Origin: Lachnospiraceae bacterium
GTDB lineage: Bacteria; Bacillota_A; Clostridia; Lachnospirales; Lachnospiraceae
DNA length: 5,482 bases
Assembly (NCBI GenBank): GCA_016281675.1
Contig: JAEEJD010000122.1
Coordinates: 1-5,482, forward strand
Reading direction: 5' to 3'
Under the pieces are notes generated by a model. The model saw nothing but the letters and a program-made list of their open reading frames with translations. It ran no database searches and was not told the origin of the DNA. Numbering within the stretch: position 1 is the stretch's first letter; each line of letters starts with the position of its first letter. The position numbers were made by a program, and so were the translations under genes. Positions 1 to 5,482 of the stretch are shown here, piece after piece.

Positions 1-1
1 C

Positions 2-886
2 GAGTGCGGGATATACAAAGACATAGTGGTCACCGGACATTCAAAGGGCGGCAATCTTGCCCAGTTCGTGACCGCAAGCCAGACCGAGCGGATAACGGAG
101 TGTGTATCATATGACGGTCAGGGGTTCGGTGATGACTTTCTAATTAAGGATCCCGAAAGGATAAGCGCCGCCTCAAATAAAATAACATCTGTTTGCGCAT
201 ATAACGATTTCGTGAACATCCTTCTTACATCTATAGCCGGAACGTGTCTGTTTGTGTTAAACGACAGCTCCGCCGCGGCCGCTCATTCGCCGGTAAGCCT
301 TTTGACGGAAAACGAATTCGATGAGGACGGAAACTTTGTTACGCTGCGCTCGCAGGGCGCTGTGGCAAAGGGTCTCGGATTTCTTACCGACGGTCTGTGC
401 CGCCTGATCTCGAAGGGAGACGAAACCGATAAGGAAAACTTCAAAACGATAGCGGGAACAGCCGTTTCATTGGCTCTTACAACACCGCCGGACAGACTTG
501 CCGAGGAGTGTGTGGCGCCGACACTCGGTCTTGCGGCTGCCTCGATTGCCGAAAAGCTTGCGGCTGCTGCGCAAAATGAAACAGATGATATACCCCCCGC
601 ATCGTTTAATACATATTTCGATCCGGGAGGATGCGATACCGCAGCCGAAACAATGGAAAACGGGAGCGTAATGGTCGGAAACGTTATCGTCGCCGTTGAG
701 TCTTTGCGGAAGAATATGGCATTTACGATAACATCGAAGCTGTACGCCGAAAAGGCGCTTGAGAACATATGCGAGAATCTGTCCCGGATAAAGCGGAACA
801 TGTCGGATATGTCGAATATGATAAGGCGTGTAAAAGACGCTTATAAAACGTGTGAAGAAGAGGCGGCGGCGTTAATGGGTTCTTAG
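2..886 (+). CDS. DUF2974/Mbeg1-like alpha/beta-hydrolase-fold protein, 3' part
   Basis: The reading frame is open from the left edge, so the true start lies outside the window; the GTG at 26 is internal. 294 residues are visible. Residues 11-18 read TGHSKGGN, a G-x-S-x-G nucleophile elbow with the likely catalytic serine at codon 41-43, followed by NLA as in DUF2974/Mbeg1-like proteins. A YDGQGF segment follows (family members often have DGPGF), and an AHSP segment near residue 95 could supply the triad histidine. The second half is Ala/Glu rich, and the last 75 or so residues look helical or coiled-coil with many Lys, Arg, Glu and Met. Family proteins are predicted lipase-like hydrolases of unknown substrate. 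No signal peptide can be judged because the N-terminus is missing. The stop at 884-886 lies inside the 3' end of the convergent response-regulator gene. Family call fairly sure, function unknown. Confidence 0.72.
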   Translation, partial: ECGIYKDIVVTGHSKGGNLAQFVTASQTERITECVSYDGQGFGDDFLIKDPERISAASNKITSVCAYNDFVNILLTSIAGTCLFVLNDSSAAAAHSPVSLLTENEFDEDGNFVTLRSQGAVAKGLGFLTDGLCRLISKGDETDKENFKTIAGTAVSLALTTPPDRLAEECVAPTLGLAAASIAEKLAAAAQNETDDIPPASFNTYFDPGGCDTAAETMENGSVMVGNVIVAVESLRKNMAFTITSKLYAEKALENICENLSRIKRNMSDMSNMIRRVKDAYKTCEEEAAALMGS

Positions 887-1603
887 GTAACGAAGATTGT
901 CAGCCATGGTCTTTATTATTTTCCCGCGCTGCCTTACGGAGTATGTTACCAGATCTCCGTTTGACAGACGAAATCCCTTTGCCGTCGCGTTTTCTATATG
1001 GTAGATGTTGACGAGGTCTTTTTTGCATCTGATAAAGCATCCGTATATGTCGCATTGACGCTCAAGAGAATCCACCGAATCGGTCATGTCAAGGAATTCG
1101 CCTCCGGTAAGACAGAGTCTTGCGTAGAATTTGTCGATCGGAATTGCGCGTATCAGTTCGTCGTATCTGATAAACCGTGTCTCGCTCTGACATTTGATCT
1201 CGACAAGGGGGATCTTGCGGCCGCACCAGTCAAGTGCCACATCAACCAGATGGCTCACCTGTCCTTTGTTGATAGGCTTTTCAATATATATGAGCTCCTC
1301 CGGAGCATTTACATACGAGGTATAGCTTATCGTCGATTCACACAGAACGATCGGAGCGATTATTCCGCGCTGACGCAGCTTCTTGGCAATCTCCATGCCG
1401 TTATCGGCGCCTTCCGTGATATCTATGAAAAAGATATCGTATTTTACGGGCGTTGACATCAGGGCTTCTTCGCTGCCGAATGAATCTATATATAATACAT
1501 CGTTGTTTTCTTTGAGGCGCCTGTCTTTTTCACGCTCCAGAAGGCGCTCCAGTTGTTTGCGGTCTGCAATGTTGTTGTCGCATATTGCGATGTAGATCGT
1601 CAT
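872..1603 (-). CDS. LytTR-family response regulator (receiver plus LytTR DNA-binding domain)
   Basis: 243 residues, the normal size for an AgrA/LytR-type regulator. Residues 1-120 form a receiver: first acidic position D9 in ICDNN, likely phosphoacceptor D61 in FFIDI, and the conserved KP pair at K109-P110. Residues about 135-240 fit a LytTR domain, with FIRCKKDLVNIYHI and the late LSNGDLVTYSVRQRGK strand-rich motif. The ATG at 1601-1603 has GGAG seven bases upstream (plus-strand CTCC at 1611-1614). Two receiver positions are unusual: N10 replaces the second acidic residue, and E89 seems to sit where Thr/Ser is normal, so phosphorylation may be altered. No histidine kinase gene is in the window. 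It follows the DUF1294 gene by 36 bp on the same strand, and its 3' end overlaps the convergent hydrolase-like gene by 15 bp. Targets are unknown. Confidence 0.88.
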   Translation of the reverse strand: MTIYIAICDNNIADRKQLERLLEREKDRRLKENNDVLYIDSFGSEEALMSTPVKYDIFFIDITEGADNGMEIAKKLRQRGIIAPIVLCESTISYTSYVNAPEELIYIEKPINKGQVSHLVDVALDWCGRKIPLVEIKCQSETRFIRYDELIRAIPIDKFYARLCLTGGEFLDMTDSVDSLERQCDIYGCFIRCKKDLVNIYHIENATAKGFRLSNGDLVTYSVRQRGKIIKTMADNLRYLRTH

Positions 1604-1643
1604 TTTGAATCTCCGTGATTTTCCCCGAAGGGGGAGTGATCAC
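1604..1643 (-). other. Short GC hairpin between the DUF1294 and LytTR genes
   Basis: Plus-strand 1622-1635 reads TCCCC, a four-base loop, then GGGGA, a five-base-pair stem just upstream of the LytTR ribosome binding site. Next to it, 1636-1643 is the perfect palindrome GTGATCAC, which includes the DUF1294 stop, and GTGAT recurs at 1615-1619. On the minus-strand transcript no T-run follows the hairpin, so it is not a standard intrinsic terminator. It could affect mRNA processing or translation of the regulator, or be an operator. Role unproven. Confidence 0.35.
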
Positions 1644-1936
1644 AGTATACGAAATTCCAACGGTGCCAGAAAGGCGAAGTACGCCAGCACAACAAGCTGA
1701 ACCCCGAGGATTATCGGGATCCCGATGTAGAATTTCGGTTTCTGTGTTTTGTGGTGAAATACACGCATTCCGAGAAGACACCCCAGGCTTCCTCCGAATA
1801 TCGCAAACAGGAAAAGGGTGGCCTCGGGAATGCGCCATTTATTCCGGCGGGCCTTCTTCTTGTCAAGAGCCATGGAGAGAAAACCCGCCAGATTGATGAC
1901 CGCCAGATAAACGGCGATATAAGACAGAACTATCAT
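1640..1936 (-). CDS. DUF1294 family small membrane protein
   Basis: 98 residues, a typical DUF1294 length. Family hallmarks are visible: DKKKARRNKWRIPE at about residues 25-38, a glycine-rich FGGSLGCLLGM segment in the middle, and FHHKTQKPKF at about 60-69. Three hydrophobic stretches are seen: near the N-terminus (about 2-22), residues about 41-57, and about 70-92. It is therefore an inner-membrane protein; its molecular role is unknown. The ATG at 1934-1936 lies six bases after the argG TGA and in the same frame. No well-spaced ribosome binding site is present; the nearest is GGAAAG 15 bases upstream inside the argG 3' end, so translation is probably coupled to argG termination. The arginine link may only be shared transcription. 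Confidence 0.85.
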   Translation of the reverse strand: MIVLSYIAVYLAVINLAGFLSMALDKKKARRNKWRIPEATLFLFAIFGGSLGCLLGMRVFHHKTQKPKFYIGIPIILGVQLVVLAYFAFLAPLEFRIL

Positions 1937-1942
1937 AAGAAA

Positions 1943-3163
1943 TCAGTTTTTCTTTCCGGCTTCCTGCATTTTCATTGCGCGGACCTTGCATGAGAGGCCG
2001 AAGAGGTTGATGAATCCGGTAGCATCGTGGTGATCGTAAAGATCTCCGGTCTTGAAACTTGCGATGCTCTCATTGTAGAGCGAATACGGTGATGTCGTTC
2101 CGGCTTTGATGATGTTTCCTTTATAGAGCTTGAACTTAACCTCACCGGTTACATAATGCTGAGTGCTCTTTATGAAAGCGCATACCGCTTCGCGAAGAGG
2201 GGTGAACCACTTTCCTTCGTATACGATCTGTGCTAGCTTGTTGCCCATGTCTTTCTTCATGGCATATGTGTCACGGTCAAGGATCAGCTCTTCAAGCTGC
2301 TGATGTGCTTCCATAAGGATCGTTCCGCCGGGTGTCTCGTAAACGCCGCGTGACTTCATACCGACAACCCTGTTCTCCACGATGTCGACGATGCCGATAC
2401 CGTGCTTCCCGCCGAGCTTATTGAGCTCGCGGATGATATCCGAGACTTTCATTTTCTTGCCGTTGATGCTTACGGGAACACCTGCTTCGAAAGTCATTGT
2501 AACGTATTCGCCTTCGTCGGGTGCCTTTTCGGGAGTGCATCCGAGAACGAGAAGATGGTCATAATTCGGCTCGTTTGCGGGGTCTTCAAGTTCGAGACCT
2601 TCGTGACTGATGTGCCACAGATTACGGTCGCGGCTGTAGCTGTTGTCGGCCGAGAAAGGAAGATGAATGCCGTGAGCCTTGCAGTACTCGATCTCCGATT
2701 CCCTGGAATCAAGGGTCCACTTGTCATCACGCCATGCGGCGATGATCTTAAGGTCGGGTGCGAGAGCCTTTATGGCAAGCTCAAAACGAATCTGATCGTT
2801 TCCTTTTCCGGTCGCTCCGTGGCAGATGGCCGCGGCCCCCTCCTTCCGGGCGATCTCAACAAGACGCTTTGCGATAACGGGTCTTGCCATGGATGTTCCG
2901 AGAAGGTACTTATTCTCATATACCGCGCATCCCTGAACACAGGGTACGATATAATCGTCACAGAATTCGTCGACGACGTCTTCGATATAGAGCTTTGTCG
3001 CTCCGCTTGCCTTGGCACGCTCATCAAGACCGTCGAGTTCGCTTTCCTGTCCGCAGTCGATACAGCAGCATATAACTTCGTAATCGTAGTTCTCTTTGAG
3101 CCACGGTATGATGGCCGTTGTATCAAGACCTCCGGAATATGCAAGTATTACTTTTTCTTTCAT
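1943..3163 (-). CDS. argG: argininosuccinate synthase
   Basis: 406 residues, the usual length for ArgG. It joins citrulline and aspartate using ATP, giving argininosuccinate, AMP and pyrophosphate in the cytoplasm; this is the penultimate step of arginine synthesis. Visible signatures: the N-terminal PP-loop AYSGGLDTT (S10-T15), LGTSMARP at 88-95, [10 protein letters not shown] at 115-124, and [13 protein letters not shown] at 177-189 followed by DP. The start is set at 3161-3163: AAAGGAG sits seven bases upstream and [12 protein letters not shown] is the family N-terminus. A longer in-frame ATG at 3236-3238 would add 25 unrelated residues and overlap the promoter. An unusual CCCIDCGQE segment (32-40) has four cysteines in six residues. 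It is first of a leftward unit with DUF1294 and LytTR genes, divergent from the GNAT-argJ-argB operon, and probably repressed through the ARG-box-like site in its promoter. Confidence 0.97.
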   Translation of the reverse strand: MKEKVILAYSGGLDTTAIIPWLKENYDYEVICCCIDCGQESELDGLDERAKASGATKLYIEDVVDEFCDDYIVPCVQGCAVYENKYLLGTSMARPVIAKRLVEIARKEGAAAICHGATGKGNDQIRFELAIKALAPDLKIIAAWRDDKWTLDSRESEIEYCKAHGIHLPFSADNSYSRDRNLWHISHEGLELEDPANEPNYDHLLVLGCTPEKAPDEGEYVTMTFEAGVPVSINGKKMKVSDIIRELNKLGGKHGIGIVDIVENRVVGMKSRGVYETPGGTILMEAHQQLEELILDRDTYAMKKDMGNKLAQIVYEGKWFTPLREAVCAFIKSTQHYVTGEVKFKLYKGNIIKAGTTSPYSLYNESIASFKTGDLYDHHDATGFINLFGLSCKVRAMKMQEAGKKN

Positions 3164-3206
3164 TGTTTTGCTCCTTTGGATAAACAGTTTATTCGATTCG
3201 CAACAT

Positions 3207-3235
3207 AATATATAACAAAAATGTATAAAATGCAA
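3207..3235 (-). promoter_or_regulatory. argG sigma-A-type promoter
   Basis: Reading the minus strand, a -35-like TTGCAT (plus 3230-3235) is followed by 17 bases and a -10 TATATT (plus 3207-3212), five of six bases matching TATAAT. Transcription would begin around 3200, giving a leader of about 37 bases before the argG ATG. The -35 is weak but lies within an ARG-box-like repeat, which fits a repressible promoter. Confidence 0.6.
3221..3235. promoter_or_regulatory. ARG-box-like operator overlapping the argG -35
   Basis: ATGTATAAAATGCAA matches the pattern ATGNATAANATRCA shared with three sites on the other side of the divergent region. It resembles the Bacillus ARG box (ATGAATAAAAATKCAA) with one fewer central A. 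Binding here by ArgR/AhrC would cover the -35 and repress argG when arginine is plentiful. The regulator gene is not in the window, so this is inference from pattern and context. Confidence 0.55.
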
Positions 3236-3276
3236 CACCTATCTGATATAAAAAAGCAGAATATTTCAGAAAACAG

Positions 3277-3304
3277 TTGACAATACGCAAAAATCATATA
3301 GAAT
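3277..3304 (+). promoter_or_regulatory. Promoter of the GNAT-argJ-argB operon
   Basis: A perfect -35 TTGACA (3277-3282), a 16-base spacer and -10 TAGAAT (3299-3304, five of six) predict a start of transcription near 3311. The leader would be only 40-50 bases, and the three ARG-box-like repeats begin at that start site, so a bound repressor would block initiation or clearance. Confidence 0.7.
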
Positions 3305-3310
3305 ATAAAA

Positions 3311-3325
3311 ATGAATAATATACAC
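3311..3325. promoter_or_regulatory. ARG-box-like repeat 1
   Basis: ATGAATAATATACAC lies at the predicted transcription start of the rightward operon. It is the first of three near-identical 15-mers spaced 21 and 20 bases apart, about two helical turns. That is the spacing known for paired ARG boxes, which place hexameric ArgR on one DNA face. Confidence 0.6.
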
Positions 3326-3331
3326 AAATGC

Positions 3332-3346
3332 ATGCATAATATGCAG
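3332..3346. promoter_or_regulatory. ARG-box-like repeat 2
   Basis: ATGCATAATATGCAG contains a perfect six-base inverted repeat, TGCATA-A-TATGCA, and is the most symmetrical of the four copies. It overlaps the perfect ten-base palindrome ATGCATGCAT at 3328-3337. It lies 21 bases after repeat 1 and 20 before repeat 3. Confidence 0.6.
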
Positions 3347-3351
3347 AAAAG

Positions 3352-3366
3352 ATGAATAATATGCAA
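3352..3366. promoter_or_regulatory. ARG-box-like repeat 3 overlapping the GNAT start
   Basis: ATGAATAATATGCAA holds both candidate GNAT start codons (3352 and 3361). The operator-like sequence therefore doubles as the first codons of the gene, so a bound protein would sit over the beginning of the coding region. It matches repeat 1 at 13 of 15 positions. Confidence 0.55.
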
Positions 3367-3807
3367 ATTAGAGTAATGACAATCGAAGATTACGAAGAAG
3401 TTCACGCACTGTGGATGACGATAAAGGGCTTTGCTATCAGATCGGTCGACGACTCGAGGGAAGGCGTGCAACGTTTTATAAGAAGAAACCCCGACACGAG
3501 TGTTGTGGCCGTCGAAGACGGAAAGATAGTCGGAGCGATACTGTGCGGACATGACGGCAGACGAGGATGCCTGTACCACGTGTGTGTTCATCCCGATCAC
3601 AGACGAAGAGGAATCGGTAAAGCGATGGTAGTTTTTTGCATGAACGCACTTAAGAAAGAGGAGATCAGCAAAGTAAGCCTCATCGCCTTTACCGCAAACG
3701 ATATAGGAAACGCATTCTGGAACACGATAGGCTGGACAAGACGACAGGACCTGAACTATTATGATTTTGTCTTAAACAGCGAGAACATCGTTAATTTCAA
3801 TAAGTAG
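3361..3807 (+). CDS. GNAT-family N-acetyltransferase, first gene of the arg operon
   Basis: 148 residues from the ATG at 3361. A nine-base longer form from 3352 is possible, but MQIRVMTIEDYEEV fits the family N-terminus better and the purine stretch GAAAAG is nine bases upstream. No strong ribosome binding site is present for either start. A single GNAT domain fills the protein: a helical N-terminal part with DDSREG at about 31-36, a central VVAVEDGKIVGAI strand pair, the acetyl-CoA loop RRRGIGKA (R81-A88) after VCVHPDH, and a C-terminal NAFWNTIGW motif typical of motif B. It transfers acetyl from acetyl-CoA to an amine; the substrate is not evident. It lies 18 bases before argJ and under the ARG-box promoter, so glutamate (a short N-acetylglutamate synthase) is a reasonable guess, but a general acetyltransferase cannot be excluded. 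Confidence 0.88.
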   Translation: MQIRVMTIEDYEEVHALWMTIKGFAIRSVDDSREGVQRFIRRNPDTSVVAVEDGKIVGAILCGHDGRRGCLYHVCVHPDHRRRGIGKAMVVFCMNALKKEEISKVSLIAFTANDIGNAFWNTIGWTRRQDLNYYDFVLNSENIVNFNK

Positions 3808-3825
3808 AGAAAAGAGGTAAAGATC

Positions 3826-5064
3826 ATGAAAGATCTCGATATAAAGGTAATAGACGGCGGCGTTACTACCGCAAAGGGATACAAGGCAGCGGGAGTCGCA
3901 GCGGGCATCAAATATACGAACAGGAAGGACATGGCAATGATATTGTCCGAATCCCCCGCAACGGTCGCGGGCATGTTCACTTCAAATGTAGTCAAAGCCG
4001 CACCCGTTAAATACGACATGGATATAGTCGCGAATTCACCGTATGTTCATGCTGTAGTCGTTAACTCGGGAATAGCCAATGCAGCTACGGGTGAGCCCGG
4101 AATGAACATATGCCGAGTGACGGCACAGGCTGCTTCGGATGCGCTTTCGATCCCTGCGAATTCGGTTCTTGTCGGATCGACCGGAGTCATCGGCGAGCAG
4201 ATACCGACGGATAAGATCAAGGCGGGAGTCGAGGCTTTGGCAAAGAGCCTGTCGGATACGAGGCAGGCGGCGGCCGATGCGGAATCGGCGATAATGACAA
4301 CCGATACGGTCCCGAAGGAGATCGCAGTGCAGGTTATGATCGGCGGCAAGTGTGTCACGATCGGAGGAATGAGCAAAGGAAGCGGAATGATCCATCCCAA
4401 TATGTGCACGATGCTCGCATACATATGTACGGACTGTGCGATAACAAAGGAGATGCTTTCGGCGGCTGTTCATGCCGACATTCCCGACACGTTCAACATG
4501 ATCACGGTCGACGGCGACACTTCAACAAACGACACATATCTTGTGCTTGCAAACGGCTGCGCCGAAAATCCCGTCATCGACTGCGAAGGCGATGATTTTG
4601 ATACGTTTCTGGCGGCACTTCACTACGTTGACGAATATCTCGCAAAACATATGGCAAAAGACGGAGAAGGTGCGAATGCGCTCTTTGAGGTCAAGGTCAC
4701 AAATGCGGATACAAAGGAGAATGCTAAGCTTCTGGCAAGATCCGTAGCTTCATCATCTCTTTGCAAGGCTGCGATCTTCGGACACGATTCGAACTTCGGA
4801 AGGTTCCTGTGCGCACTCGGGTATTCGGGAGCGGACTTTGATCCCGATAAGGTATCGCTTGATTACGTCAGCCGTGCAGGCTCGATAAGGGTGTTTGAAA
4901 ACGGCCTTAAAGCGGCATATTCCGAGGATGAGGCCACAAAGATCCTGTCGGAGGACGAGATCACGGTCGTTGTTGACATGAATGCCGGATCGTGCGAAGC
5001 TACCGCATGGGGATGTGATCTTACGTTCGATTATGTTAAGATAAATGCTGATTACCGTTCATAA
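3826..5064 (+). CDS. argJ: ArgJ: glutamate N-acetyltransferase / ornithine acetyltransferase
   Basis: 412 residues, normal for ArgJ. The cytoplasmic enzyme moves the acetyl group from N-acetylornithine to glutamate, recycling it. Bifunctional forms also make N-acetylglutamate from acetyl-CoA. Seen: VVNSGIANAATG in the N-terminal part, the oxyanion-hole motif STGVIG (T119-G120), KGSGMIHPNMCTML with the autocleavage nucleophile T195, ITVDGDTSTNDT, and the classic C-terminus ATAWGCDLTFDYVKINADYRS. The precursor cleaves itself before T195 into alpha and beta chains. The residue just before the cut is Cys194, where Ala is most common. The start has AGAGG eight bases upstream (3813-3817). It follows the GNAT gene by 18 bases and is separated from argB by a structured 113-base spacer. 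Whether it is mono- or bifunctional cannot be told from sequence alone. Confidence 0.97.
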   Translation: MKDLDIKVIDGGVTTAKGYKAAGVAAGIKYTNRKDMAMILSESPATVAGMFTSNVVKAAPVKYDMDIVANSPYVHAVVVNSGIANAATGEPGMNICRVTAQAASDALSIPANSVLVGSTGVIGEQIPTDKIKAGVEALAKSLSDTRQAAADAESAIMTTDTVPKEIAVQVMIGGKCVTIGGMSKGSGMIHPNMCTMLAYICTDCAITKEMLSAAVHADIPDTFNMITVDGDTSTNDTYLVLANGCAENPVIDCEGDDFDTFLAALHYVDEYLAKHMAKDGEGANALFEVKVTNADTKENAKLLARSVASSSLCKAAIFGHDSNFGRFLCALGYSGADFDPDKVSLDYVSRAGSIRVFENGLKAAYSEDEATKILSEDEITVVVDMNAGSCEATAWGCDLTFDYVKINADYRS

Positions 5065-5155
5065 CAGGTGGTGTAAAGATTTCTATGAAAACTTTGCATC
5101 ACGTAGGCCGCGCCTCCACGAAGTGGACTCTAAATGGCGTGGCTCTCATGACCTG
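5065..5155 (+). ncRNA. Candidate structured RNA in the argJ-argB spacer
   Basis: Hand folding gives two adjacent long hairpins. Hairpin 1 pairs 5068-5078 with 5092-5102 (11 pairs, two of them G-U), has one A-A mismatch, then pairs 5080-5083 with 5087-5090 around a UAU loop. Hairpin 2 pairs 5106-5114 with 5136-5144 (nine pairs, two G-U). Stacked directly on it, 5115-5119 pairs with 5123-5127 around a GAA loop, leaving an eight-base bulge CUCUAAAU on the 3' side. The ends CAGGT (5065-5069) and ACCTG (5151-5155) are complementary and could close a three-way junction, although two of those bases compete with hairpin 1. No T-run follows, so it is not a terminator. I match it to no known riboswitch class. 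It may tune argB expression, mark an mRNA processing site, or be a dispersed hairpin repeat. Confidence 0.5.
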
Positions 5156-5156
5156 A
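5085..5156 (+). CDS. Possible 23-codon leader ORF upstream of argB
   Basis: ATG at 5085 runs 23 codons to TGA at 5154-5156, giving a peptide that begins MKTLHHVGRASTKW. It is in frame with argB, which starts seven codons after its stop. AGGTGG at 5066-5071 is a possible ribosome binding site but lies 13 bases away. There is only one arginine codon, so a classic arginine attenuator peptide is unlikely. The ORF coincides with the hairpins, so its coding look may be chance. Confidence 0.15.
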   Translation: MKTLHHVGRASTKWTLNGVALMT

Positions 5157-5177
5157 AGAAAGGACACGGAAAGAGGA

Positions 5178-5482
5178 ATGGAAGAGATATATAAGGAGAA
5201 ATACCTTCAGAAGGCTGAGGTGCTCATCGAGGCACTTCCGTACATTCAGCAGTTCAACAGAAAAGTCATCGTCGTAAAGTACGGCGGAAGTGCAATGGCC
5301 GATGAGGAACTGAAGAAGAATGTCATAAAGGACGTGACGCTGTTAAAGCTTGTCGGATTCAAGCCGATCGTCGTGCACGGCGGCGGTAAGGAGATCTCGG
5401 CGTGGATAGGTAAGGTCGGCAAGAAGAGCGAGTTTGTCAACGGCCTTCGCGTAACGGATGCGGAGACTATGGAGATAGCCGA
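5178..5482 (+). CDS. argB: N-acetylglutamate kinase, 5' part (cut by window edge)
   Basis: 101 codons are visible; about 300 residues are expected in full. The enzyme phosphorylates N-acetylglutamate with ATP, the second step of arginine synthesis. Seen: VVKYGGSAM (K34 and GG 36-37, phosphate binding), VVHGGGKEI (HGGG 67-70) and FVNGLRVTD (87-94, substrate binding), all hallmarks of the amino-acid kinase fold. Residues about 11-26, [15 protein letters not shown], form the N-terminal helix found in hexameric, arginine-inhibited enzymes, so feedback inhibition by arginine is likely. The start at 5178 fits the family N-terminus. The ribosome binding site is poorly spaced: GAGG lies one base from the ATG, GGAAAG four bases, and AAAGGA 13 bases. 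This may matter because a structured RNA precedes it. Same transcript as argJ is likely. Confidence 0.95.
   Translation, partial: MEEIYKEKYLQKAEVLIEALPYIQQFNRKVIVVKYGGSAMADEELKKNVIKDVTLLKLVGFKPIVVHGGGKEISAWIGKVGKKSEFVNGLRVTDAETMEIA

Noticed and set aside
998..1456. Plus-strand open frame of 152 codons opposite the LytTR gene
   Set aside because: The minus strand encodes a clear receiver-LytTR protein with a good ribosome binding site; this frame has no family features.
1619..1640. Intrinsic terminator between DUF1294 and LytTR genes
   Set aside because: The GC stem has only five pairs and is followed by AAAATCAC on the transcribed strand, with no U-run.
2402..3208. Long plus-strand open frame opposite argG
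   Set aside because: It mirrors the strongly supported argG codons on the other strand, has no recognisable domain and no suitable ribosome binding site; a shadow frame.
3164..3238. Longer argG start at 3236-3238
   Set aside because: It would add 25 residues absent from the ArgG family and translate the promoter; the start at 3163 has an ideal ribosome binding site.
3160..3600. Minus-strand open frame across the divergent control region and GNAT gene
   Set aside because: It spans both promoters and the operator repeats, and its hydrophobic look comes from AT-rich sequence.
5145..5176. Hammerhead-ribozyme-like pieces (CUGAAGA at 5153-5159 and GAAA at 5169-5172)
   Set aside because: The segment between them cannot form a stem II, and the junction strands do not fit the hammerhead core order.
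5065..5177. T-box or guanidine riboswitch in the argJ-argB spacer
   Set aside because: No T-box antiterminator sequence (GGGTGGNACCGCG-like) is present, and the hairpin loops are UAU and GAA rather than the ACGR loops of guanidine-II.

Overview
The window looks like a chromosomal segment from a Clostridia-type Bacillota, perhaps Lachnospiraceae-like. The evidence is strong purine-rich ribosome binding sites, frequent ATA and AGA/AGG codons, an Mbeg1/DUF2974-type protein, and an arginine cluster of GNAT acetyltransferase, argJ and argB facing argG. No rRNA, tRNA, CRISPR array, insertion sequence or phage gene is visible. The taxonomic call is inference from style and gene content only.

Layout: positions 2-886 (+) hold the 3' part of a serine-hydrolase-like gene of the DUF2974/Mbeg1 type, cut by the left edge. 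It converges on, and overlaps by 15 bp, a leftward set of three genes: argG (3163-1943), a small DUF1294 membrane protein (1936-1640) and a LytTR-type response regulator (1603-872). The gaps between them are 6 and 36 bp, so they probably share one transcript driven from the argG promoter. Positions 3164-3360 form a divergent, AT-rich control region. To its right a rightward operon holds a short GNAT acetyltransferase (3361-3807), argJ (3826-5064) and argB (from 5178, cut by the right edge).

Function: ArgJ moves acetyl groups between ornithine and glutamate and may also make N-acetylglutamate. ArgB phosphorylates N-acetylglutamate. ArgG joins citrulline and aspartate near the end of the pathway. 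The GNAT protein ahead of argJ could be a short N-acetylglutamate synthase, but this is unproven. The N-terminal helix of ArgB resembles that of arginine-inhibited acetylglutamate kinases.

Control: the divergent region has a good sigma-A promoter in each direction and four copies of a 15-bp ARG-box-like sequence. One overlaps the argG -35. Three lie 20-21 bp apart, just downstream of the rightward promoter and running into the GNAT start codon. This is the arrangement expected for arginine repression by ArgR/AhrC of both units.

The least explained part is the 113-bp argJ-argB spacer. By hand it folds into two long adjacent hairpins plus a possible closing helix, a three-way-junction-like RNA that matches no riboswitch class I can recognise. 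It is the best candidate here for something undescribed.
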